A DNA stretch of 5,033 nucleotides from NCBI GenBank assembly GCA_020056865.1, contig JAGVGX010000008.1, forward strand, positions 1 through 5,033. Reading direction: 5' to 3'. Below, in pieces: positions 1 to 5,033 of the stretch. The stretch's first letter is position 1, and every line of letters begins with the position of its first letter. Origin of the DNA: Desulfobacterales bacterium. Its GTDB lineage: Bacteria; Desulfobacterota; Desulfobacteria; Desulfobacterales; BuS5. A program made the position numbers and the translations under genes. A model generated the notes under the pieces. That model searched no databases and was not told the DNA's origin. It was given only the letters and a program-made list of their open reading frames with translations.

Positions 1-336
1 AAGCAGATGGAAGAGTCCGGAGATTACATTGATAACATTTTATCGATACGCAATACAAAGGTAACAACGGTCAAGATGGAGGCGCCGGATGGACAGATGA
101 TTGAATTGTTAAAATATCACTCTCATCCCGGAGAACAGACGCCGCGTGAAATTTGTGATATTGGCATTTCACATATTGCTTTTACTGTGGAAGATTTAAA
201 CTGTGAGTACGATAGACTTAAAAGTGAAGGAGTACCGTTTAATGCACAACCGCAGTTATCTCCTGATGGTTATGCGAAAGTTACTTTTTGCAGGGCTCCG
301 GAGGGGACTTTGGTAGAATTGGTAGAGGTGTTGTAG
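1..336 (+). CDS. VOC/glyoxalase-fold metalloenzyme, C-terminal part (5' end outside window)
   Basis: The reading frame is open from base 1 and ends at TAG 334-336. The ATG at base 7 is probably internal, because a VOC protein needs a first beta-alpha-beta-beta-beta half that is mostly missing here. Counting that Met as residue 1, the first module ends with MIELLKY (E33). The second module runs from SHIAFTVEDL (H56) to GTLVELVEV (E104). In glyoxalase I and relatives, one His and one Glu from each module bind the metal, so three of four expected ligands are visible and the first His would lie upstream. Family members include glyoxalase I, methylmalonyl-CoA epimerase, extradiol dioxygenases and antibiotic-binding proteins. 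The residues seen fit a metal-dependent lyase, isomerase or epimerase, but the reaction cannot be assigned. Its stop overlaps the next gene's start by one base, which implies translational coupling and a shared pathway. The fold call is good; the function is open. Confidence 0.85.
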   Translation, partial: KQMEESGDYIDNILSIRNTKVTTVKMEAPDGQMIELLKYHSHPGEQTPREICDIGISHIAFTVEDLNCEYDRLKSEGVPFNAQPQLSPDGYAKVTFCRAPEGTLVELVEVL

Positions 337-338
337 TG
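324..338 (+). promoter_or_regulatory. Ribosome site and GTG start that set the N terminus of the second gene
   Basis: The purine-rich AGAGGTG (324-330) lies five bases before GTG 336-338, whose first base is the last base of the upstream TAG stop. No in-frame ATG occurs before the methyltransferase domain. The only other upstream candidate is TTG 288, which would overlap the VOC gene by 49 bases and add 16 residues low in complexity and rich in Gly. The GTG therefore looks like the real start, with stop-start coupling. Confidence 0.6.
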
Positions 339-1031
339 TCCTCAGCGAATCCACAGCGGGATTATGTTGCTGTAATATATGACGAGGGGAACAAACCGTT
401 CACTCAATATCCTGATAAATTAGCCCGATATCTGTTTTCGAGGTATAAATTGCCAAAAGGGGGCAGGATTTTGGATTTGGGGTGTGGTCGAGGTGAGTTT
501 CTGAAAGGTTTTATCAGGTGCGGACTAAGCGGGTATGGCGTGGATCGATCCACTATAGCAAAATCTATTTGTCCGGAAGCTGAAGTATTGGAGTCAGATC
601 TGGAAAATAATACATTGCCTTTCAATGATAATTTTTTTGATGTGGTCTTTTCAAAATCAGTGTTAGAACACTTTTATTATCCTGAAAAGTTGGTCCAGGA
701 AATCTATCGAATTCTTAATCCCGGCGGCATGGTTATTACTATGGTTCCCGATTGGGATTCAGTTTATGATATTTTTTATGACGATTACACACATCGGAAG
801 CCATTTACTCTTAATTCTTTAAAGAGCATCATGCAAATTAGTGGTTTTGATAAGGTGGAAGTTGAGAAAATGAGACAACTTCCTTTTTTATGGTCTTCAC
901 CCTGGCTACAACCATTTTGTTTAATTGTGTCTGTTGTCGCGCCGCGATCATTACGGCCATATAGTAAACTTGTAAGGTTTTCTCAGGAGCTTATGTTGCT
1001 TTCAACCGCGGTTAAGCCGGATAATGTTTGA
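336..1031 (+). CDS. Class I SAM-dependent methyltransferase (231 aa)
   Basis: This is a soluble Rossmann-fold methyltransferase of the Methyltransf_11/UbiE-like type. Counting GTG 336 as residue 1, motif I is ILDLGCGRGEF (45-55), which binds SAM. The acidic residue closing strand beta2 is D70 in GYGVD, and D88 in ESDLE fits the adenine-side motif. The beta4 segment FDVVFSKSVLEHF spans 101-113, and a typical ILNPGG loop follows at 126-131. The last 50 or so residues are hydrophobic and aromatic, with LPFLWSSPWLQPF followed by a Val/Ile-rich stretch, and are too proline-rich for a clear transmembrane helix. This may cap the active site or touch a lipid-linked substrate (inference). The acceptor atom and substrate are not readable. 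The start is GTG with AGAGGTG upstream. Nine bases separate the stop from the next gene, so the genes are probably co-transcribed. Confidence 0.9.
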   Translation: MSSANPQRDYVAVIYDEGNKPFTQYPDKLARYLFSRYKLPKGGRILDLGCGRGEFLKGFIRCGLSGYGVDRSTIAKSICPEAEVLESDLENNTLPFNDNFFDVVFSKSVLEHFYYPEKLVQEIYRILNPGGMVITMVPDWDSVYDIFYDDYTHRKPFTLNSLKSIMQISGFDKVEVEKMRQLPFLWSSPWLQPFCLIVSVVAPRSLRPYSKLVRFSQELMLLSTAVKPDNV

Positions 1032-1040
1032 GAGGGTAAA

Positions 1041-1841
1041 ATGACGAAATGTTTTAACGGATTATATTGCGTCCATCTGGAATTGACCAGCAGGTGCAAC
1101 AAAAACTGCTGGATGTGTGGTAGGAGAAAGATAGATAGGGAATATCAAGAAATATCCATAAATTACGGTGACATGGATTATGAGTTGATTAATAAAATAG
1201 CAGAACAGATGCCGGAAGGAGTCGTAGTTCAATTCCATAATAATGGAGAACCACTCCTTTATCCAAGGTTTGGTGACGCAATAAGGCTGTTCAAGAATCA
1301 GATAAAATGTATGGACACAAATGCTAAGTTGGTAGTTGAGAAGGCAGGAGAGATTATAGAGAACTTGGATACCATGACCATATCTATCATAGAAAATGAC
1401 CCTGAAGCGGATGAGCAATATGAGTTGGTTAAGGAATTCCTGAAGATTAAAGGTGATAGAAAACCTCGCATGATATACAGATGTTTGGGGGATGTAGAAA
1501 CAGAAAGATGGCGGGAATTAGACGGAGTCATAGCTACCAGAATATTGCATAACCCTTTGGGAAGTTTTAAATATAAGAAAAATCCCACTGTTCCGGAAAT
1601 TGGAATATGTCTGGAGATATTGAATCATATGGCTATTAGCAGAATCGGTAAAGTTTCTGTTTGTGTGCGATTTGACCCCAAAGGATTAGGCATTATAGGA
1701 GACATCAACACAACTCCTTTAGTAGATATTTGGCAGAGCGCACAAAGAAAAGCGTGGATAAAATGTCATATAGAAGGAAAGAGGGACAAAATACCGCTTT
1801 GTAGTTATTGCGATTTCTGGGGTGTACCGACAGGCAACTGA
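1041..1841 (+). CDS. Radical SAM protein with short SPASM-like C-terminal domain (266 aa)
   Basis: The N terminus carries the radical SAM cluster motif CX3CX2C at C19, C23 and C26 (RCNKNCWMC), right after the first barrel strand (VHLELTS). NNGEPLL at 67-73 is the SAM-binding GGEP motif with two Asn in place of the usual first glycines. TNA at 93-95 and TISIIEND at 113-120 match later barrel strands. The C terminus has C190, C208, then C254 and C257, with GIIGDI and LVDIW between them. That is the usual SPASM layout reduced to four cysteines, enough for one auxiliary 4Fe-4S cluster. SPASM enzymes modify peptides, sugars and other small molecules by a 5'-deoxyadenosyl radical; dehydrogenation, epimerisation and crosslinking are known. 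No peptide precursor is visible nearby, so a sugar or small-molecule substrate is more likely here (inference). ATG 1041 follows AGAGGG (1031-1036) by four bases. Twenty-three bases separate it from the next radical SAM gene. Confidence 0.9.
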   Translation: MTKCFNGLYCVHLELTSRCNKNCWMCGRRKIDREYQEISINYGDMDYELINKIAEQMPEGVVVQFHNNGEPLLYPRFGDAIRLFKNQIKCMDTNAKLVVEKAGEIIENLDTMTISIIENDPEADEQYELVKEFLKIKGDRKPRMIYRCLGDVETERWRELDGVIATRILHNPLGSFKYKKNPTVPEIGICLEILNHMAISRIGKVSVCVRFDPKGLGIIGDINTTPLVDIWQSAQRKAWIKCHIEGKRDKIPLCSYCDFWGVPTGN

Positions 1842-1842
1842 G

Positions 1843-1862
1843 AAGGAGAGTTATCGGGAGAG
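1843..1862 (+). promoter_or_regulatory. Two tandem Shine-Dalgarno-like sites before the B12 radical SAM gene
   Basis: AAGGAG (1843-1848) is the better match to the ribosome consensus but sits 16 bases from ATG 1865. GGGAGAG (1856-1862) is directly in front of it. At the ideal distance from AAGGAG there is only ATC 1853 in frame, not a usual start. The ATG at 1865 is therefore preferred, probably with the second site doing the work. An extension from TTG 1808 would overlap the previous gene by 34 bases and add a basic, non-domain-like leader. Confidence 0.5.
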
Positions 1863-1864
1863 AC

Positions 1865-3358
1865 ATGTTAAAAAGTGAATACAAGATATTATTTATTTCT
1901 CTATTTAACGATGAAGCCCTAGGTTTGAGATTGTTACATTCAATTCTTAATCATAGAGGCTATGATGCGAAAATGTTGTTTTTAAAAATCAATGCTAAAA
2001 AAAGCCGTGATGATTATAAGGAAAGATTAAAGAAACGATTTAAACACGAAATAGACTGTGTGACGAATACAGAAATTAATATTTTGGGAGAATATATTTT
2101 AGAATACAAGCCTGATATAGTAGCATTTAGTCTAGTATTTTCCGGTTTTAGCCTTTATAAGAAAATATATGCAAAAATACGAAATATGGGTAGTTTCAAA
2201 ATTGTACTTGGTGGATGGCAACCTTCTTTAAACCCTGATCTTTGCATTGATTACTGTGACATCCTTTGCATTGGTGAAGGGGAAAAGGTTCTACCCGAAT
2301 TAGTGGATAGAATGTATAATGGTCAAAATATAGATAGTATAGAAAACCTATGGATTAGGAAAGAAGAAGATGAAATTGTGAAAAATAATATCCGACCCCT
2401 GATTACCAACCTTAATGATCTGCCTAACCCTGTATTTTTTAATAACTCAAGCGTTTATATAGAAAATGATCGGATCGTGCACGAAGACCCATATGAGAGT
2501 AACACGCGATATGGAATTATTACAGGAAGAGGTTGCCCATATAGTTGTACTTATTGTTCTAACAATTTTATGGCTAAGAATATATATCCGAAGAAATGGT
2601 CGAAGATACGATACCGAAGTGTTGAGCATGTGATAGCTGAATTGATTGAAGTAAAGGAAAAACTACCAAAGATTGAACGAATTAATTTCTACGATGAAGT
2701 ATTTATTCCGAACAGGACATGGATAAATGAGTTTAGTGAAAGATACAAAAAGGAGATAGGACTACCATTTTTTTGCATGTTTTATCCAGGGACCTGTAAT
2801 GATGAATCGGCTAAATTGTTAAGCGATGCAATGCTAAACGGAGTATGGATTGGTGTTCAATCTGGTTCAGAAAGGGTCAGAAGAAGTGTATTTAAGAGAC
2901 ACTACACAAATAAGAAAGTATTAAATCAGGCGGAGGTATTTCATAAGTACGGAGTTAGCGTGAGATATGATTTTATTTTAGATAATCCATTTGAAACATT
3001 TGAAGAGTCGTTAGAGAGTATAGACCTCATGCTTGATTTTCCGCAACCATTTTCGCTGAATTTGTTTTCTCTTAAATATTTCCCTATGACTGAGATAACA
3101 TCTATGGCATTGGCAAAAGGCTTGATAAATGAATCAGATTTAGACGATCAACTTTTGACAGATCAACATAATTATACGGTAAGCATGAACAACGAGGAAA
3201 GCAATTCTAATTTTATTAATCACTTATCTACATATATTTCATTTTTGGCGATGGAATCAAAAGTAGAACGAAAAGAAATACGAAAGATAATAAGTGATTA
3301 TATTTTCAATAAGGATATTGAACCAATAAAGAACAAGGTAGCACTATTCCTGTCGTAG
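1865..3358 (+). CDS. B12-binding-domain radical SAM protein (497 aa)
   Basis: The domain order is that of class B (cobalamin-binding) radical SAM enzymes. Residues 1-150 or so form a Rossmann-like B12-binding fold: KILFISLFND at the first strand, PDIVAFSLVF in the middle, VLGGWQPSL near 114-122 and IGEGE near 136-140. A radical SAM barrel follows, with GRGCPYSCTYC giving CX3CX2C at C224, C228 and C231. GVQSGSERVRRSV around 330-342 is the usual GxESGSxRV strand, and DFILDNPFET is the late-barrel segment. The last 90 residues look helical. The DxHxxG motif that supplies a lower His ligand to cobalt in methionine synthase is absent, as in many class B members. Known reactions include methylation of unactivated sp3 or phosphinate centres and ring rearrangements; a radical C-methyltransferase is the leading guess. 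An anaerobic magnesium-protoporphyrin cyclase-like role is less likely given the neighbours. It belongs to the same operon as the preceding radical SAM gene and is the most AT-rich part of the window. Confidence 0.9.
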   Translation: MLKSEYKILFISLFNDEALGLRLLHSILNHRGYDAKMLFLKINAKKSRDDYKERLKKRFKHEIDCVTNTEINILGEYILEYKPDIVAFSLVFSGFSLYKKIYAKIRNMGSFKIVLGGWQPSLNPDLCIDYCDILCIGEGEKVLPELVDRMYNGQNIDSIENLWIRKEEDEIVKNNIRPLITNLNDLPNPVFFNNSSVYIENDRIVHEDPYESNTRYGIITGRGCPYSCTYCSNNFMAKNIYPKKWSKIRYRSVEHVIAELIEVKEKLPKIERINFYDEVFIPNRTWINEFSERYKKEIGLPFFCMFYPGTCNDESAKLLSDAMLNGVWIGVQSGSERVRRSVFKRHYTNKKVLNQAEVFHKYGVSVRYDFILDNPFETFEESLESIDLMLDFPQPFSLNLFSLKYFPMTEITSMALAKGLINESDLDDQLLTDQHNYTVSMNNEESNSNFINHLSTYISFLAMESKVERKEIRKIISDYIFNKDIEPIKNKVALFLS

Positions 3359-3391
3359 TACTTTCAAAGCATATTGTAGGAGAAGTAAAAA

Positions 3392-4255
3392 ATGAAAAAA
3401 TGCTATCTGTGCGGCAACACAGAGTTTAACAAAAAGATAGGAAGCGTGCGTGACAGATCCGAATTGGAGGTCTTGGAATGCACCTCCTGCGGATTGGTTT
3501 GTCTTTCATCGTTTGACCATATCAGAGACGGCTTTTATGAAAGCTCAGAGATGCACGGCGAAGGGATGCCAGATGTTCAGGCTTGGCTCAAGAATACTGC
3601 ATGGGATGACGAACGGCGGTTTCAGTATCTCAAATCGGTGCTGCCAAACCGCAGGTTGTTGGACTTCGGATGCGGGGCAGGTGGATTTCTTTTAAAGGCA
3701 CGGGAGTTAACCGCAACGGCGCATGGCGTGGAACCGGAAACAAGATTGGATAGTCATTATAAAAATTACAGACTTACGAGTTTTCAAAACATCTCCAAAA
3801 TTCCGAACGATATTAAGTTGGGGTACGATATAATAACCATTTTCCATGTGCTGGAACATATCTCTGATCCGAAATCGATCTTGGGTGAATTGAGTGAACT
3901 GCTCACAGATGGCGGACAGATCATTGTGGAAGTACCGAATGCCGCTGATGCGTTATTAACACTATACAACAACGAACCATTTTCCAGGTTCACCTATTGG
4001 AGTTGTCACCTGTTTCTGTATACAGCAAAAACCTTACAAATGTTATTTGACCAAATGAATTTAAAGGTGAACTATATCAAGCAGGTTCAGAGGTACCCGC
4101 TATCCAATCATCTGTACTGGCTGGCAAATGGCAAACCCGGCGGGCATCAAAAATGGAATTTTCTTGATTCTCCGGAGTTGCATGCCGCTTACGAAAAACA
4201 ACTTGCTGCAATTGGAAAGTGCGATACGATTTTAGCAAGTGTCTCAAGAGGCTGA
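3392..4255 (+). CDS. SAM methyltransferase with N-terminal zinc-ribbon-like module (287 aa)
   Basis: The N terminus holds two CxxC pairs, C4/C7 (CYLC) and C30/C33 (CTSCGLVC), spaced like a structural zinc ribbon. A class I methyltransferase domain follows. Motif I is LLDFGCGAGGF (89-99), E114 in GVEPE ends strand beta2, IFHVLEH spans 150-156, and TDGG with IIVEVPN follows near 172-184. The C-terminal segment (WSCHLFLY, then GKPGGHQKWNFLD) continues as a helical cap. A Cys-rich head joined to such a domain is common in methyltransferases of glycan and natural-product clusters, including sugar C-methyltransferases, but sugar C-methylation is not proven here. ATG 3392 follows AGGAGA (3378-3383) by eight bases, a strong site. 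Thirty-three bases separate it from the B12 radical SAM gene. Its base composition is richer in G+C: 31 of 60 at 3601-3660 against 16 of 60 at 2041-2100. It may have a different origin from gene 4. Confidence 0.9.
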   Translation: MKKCYLCGNTEFNKKIGSVRDRSELEVLECTSCGLVCLSSFDHIRDGFYESSEMHGEGMPDVQAWLKNTAWDDERRFQYLKSVLPNRRLLDFGCGAGGFLLKARELTATAHGVEPETRLDSHYKNYRLTSFQNISKIPNDIKLGYDIITIFHVLEHISDPKSILGELSELLTDGGQIIVEVPNAADALLTLYNNEPFSRFTYWSCHLFLYTAKTLQMLFDQMNLKVNYIKQVQRYPLSNHLYWLANGKPGGHQKWNFLDSPELHAAYEKQLAAIGKCDTILASVSRG

Positions 4256-4279
4256 GGTACGGCATTGTTTTGTAACCAA

Positions 4280-4304
4280 CCCGGAGAGAATCTGACTGTC
4301 CGGG
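4280..4304 (+). other. Small hairpin in the gap before the last gene
   Basis: CCCGGA (4280-4285) and TCCGGG (4299-4304) are perfect inverted repeats, giving a six-pair, GC-rich stem with a 13-base loop. No run of T follows directly (AAGATCCTAACTTTT comes next), so it is not a standard intrinsic terminator. It lies 24 bases after the stop of gene 5 and 45 bases before the start of gene 6, in the only sizeable intergenic gap of the window. It could be a weak terminator, an mRNA-stability element or chance. I see no convincing -35/-10 promoter in the same gap. Confidence 0.25.
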
Positions 4305-4337
4305 AAGATCCTAACTTTTACACATAACGAATTTAAA

Positions 4338-4345
4338 AGGGGGGG
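4338..4345 (+). promoter_or_regulatory. Ribosome site built from a seven-G run
   Basis: AGGGGGGG ends four bases before ATG 4350. It is the only plausible ribosome site in this gap and fixes the start of the last gene. A seven-base G homopolymer is prone to slipped-strand changes, which would alter spacing to the ATG. Confidence 0.55.
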
Positions 4346-4349
4346 CAGT

Positions 4350-5033
4350 ATGCTTAAGCAAAATATTCCTACGAAATTTATAAAGCGGACAAAGTATACG
4401 TATAAAGTTGGGGGCTGGATCGCCACAATCTCTTGAATTGGATATTTCGCAGCATATTTGCTTTGGTAAACAAGTTCATTACCTACACAAATATATATCA
4501 CAATTCCGAACAATTTAAAGCCGCTGTCATTGGTAAAGACCATACTAAGCATGGGTGGGGCTACACAGGGAAATACGATGATCTATTGACAGCAGTGATC
4601 TATGCTGAAGAAATTGGTGCTCCAGATTTTGGTGAGGCGACACCTACTGAAAGCTACCGTCTCTACAAAGAACAAATTAAAACATTACGAAACTTAATAT
4701 TGAGTGAAAAACCAAAGGCGGTTTTTAATTTTGGTATTTGTTACGCATATATTGATAGCGTACTAGCAACTGAATTTCCTGACATCAAATTTATCGGCAT
4801 TGATCTTTCTCCGTATAACAAGGCATTTAATGATGTGGCGTTCAACCATTTGCAGAACCTTACCATTTTATCGGGAGATGTATTTACCCATTTCGCAGAA
4901 AATGACTACAGCGATAGCATTTTCTTTCACAGCCGAACCATGACTGTATTGCCTAAAGAATTTATTTTGCAACTTTATCATGCGGCTTTTAAAGCAAACT
5001 TCAAATTCTTGGTTGGCTTTGAACAACATGGAC
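4350..5033 (+). pseudogene. Class I methyltransferase-like gene, frameshifted near its start and cut by the window end
   Basis: From ATG 4350, which has a strong upstream G-rich site, the frame reads 28 codons (MLKQNIPTKF...) and stops at TGA 4434. The other frame is closed by TAA 4403-4405, then open from 4406 to the window end, without an early ATG. Adding one base in the G run 4410-4414 joins the two frames smoothly (YKVGG then LDRHNLLNW) into at least 228 residues. On that joined numbering, VFNFGICYAYID (125-136) is in the place of the SAM-binding motif I, FIGIDLSP (148-155) supplies the acidic end of beta2, and LSGDVF resembles the next motif. SIFFHSRT and FKFLVGFEQHG fit later strands. 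A hydrophobic stretch, WIFRSIFALVNKF (31-43), precedes the core. I read it as a SAM-dependent methyltransferase relative; motif I is atypical and the substrate is unknown. It could be a true pseudogene, a reversible phase-off allele or a sequencing error. The 3' end is outside the window. Confidence 0.65.

Noticed and set aside
288..335. TTG 288 as the start of the first methyltransferase
   Set aside because: It would overlap the VOC gene by 49 bases and add a Gly-rich leader unlike a domain. GTG 336 has a well-spaced ribosome site and stop-start coupling.
1808..1864. TTG 1808 as the start of the B12 radical SAM gene
   Set aside because: It lies inside the coding end of the previous gene and adds a basic 19-residue leader. 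The family fold begins right after ATG 1865.
3450..3695. Second + strand open frame inside the zinc-ribbon methyltransferase
   Set aside because: It lies fully within a gene with clear motifs, has no domain-like sequence and is a frame shadow.
4406..4435. Programmed -1 frameshift in the last gene
   Set aside because: In the zero frame the codons are GTT GGG GGC. A -1 slip would mispair the P-site base, there is no canonical slippery heptamer, and no strong downstream stem was seen. A lost G is simpler.
404..4552. Several minus-strand open frames of 60-118 codons
   Set aside because: Those before 4256 lie opposite confident genes, have no recognisable domain and lack good ribosome sites. The one at 4244-4552 lies mostly opposite the gap and the frameshifted gene and shows no family motif.
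4433..5033. Last gene starting independently at TTG 4433
   Set aside because: No ribosome site lies at a usable distance, and joining to the strong ATG 4350 signal needs only one base.
1..5033. RiPP precursor peptide, tRNA, CRISPR array, riboswitch or insertion sequence
   Set aside because: Gaps between genes are at most 94 bases. I saw no small Cys- or core-repeat-rich frame, repeat array, cloverleaf, cobalamin-riboswitch-like region or transposase.

Overview
The window is a tightly packed run of six protein genes, all on the + strand. Every complete gene is an S-adenosylmethionine (SAM) enzyme of a kind found in surface-glycan or natural-product clusters. The organism cannot be named. AT-rich coding sequence, frequent AGA/AGG arginine codons, purine-rich Shine-Dalgarno sites and two iron-sulfur radical SAM enzymes (one apparently cobalamin-dependent) suggest an anaerobic or microaerobic bacterium, perhaps Bacillota-like. 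That is an inference.

Layout: (1) 1-336, the C-terminal half of a VOC/glyoxalase-fold metalloenzyme whose start lies outside the window. (2) 336-1031, a class I SAM methyltransferase, best started at a GTG sharing one base with the previous stop. (3) 1041-1841, a radical SAM protein with a CX3CX2C cluster motif and a short SPASM-like C-terminal Cys set. (4) 1865-3358, a B12-binding-fold radical SAM protein. (5) 3392-4255, a methyltransferase with an N-terminal four-Cys zinc-ribbon-like module, clearly richer in G+C than gene 4. (6) 4350-5033, a methyltransferase-like gene running off the right edge. It is broken by an apparent one-base loss in a G run about 22 codons after a strong ribosome site.

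Genes 1 to 5 are separated by -1, 9, 23 and 33 bases and probably form one operon. A 94-base gap with a small hairpin precedes gene 6, so gene 6 may be transcribed separately or regulated differently. No glycosyltransferase, sugar-nucleotide enzyme, NRPS/PKS module, transposase, tRNA, rRNA or CRISPR array is visible.

The most economical reading is a tailoring cassette: two or three ordinary methyltransferases (O-, N- or nucleophilic C-methylation), two radical enzymes (C-methylation, epimerisation, dehydrogenation or rearrangement at unactivated carbon) and a VOC enzyme (epimerase, isomerase or lyase chemistry). They would act on one sugar, polyketide-like or lipid-linked product. The substrate cannot be read from this window. 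The points most worth a second look are the frameshift in gene 6 and the unusual density of SAM enzymes.
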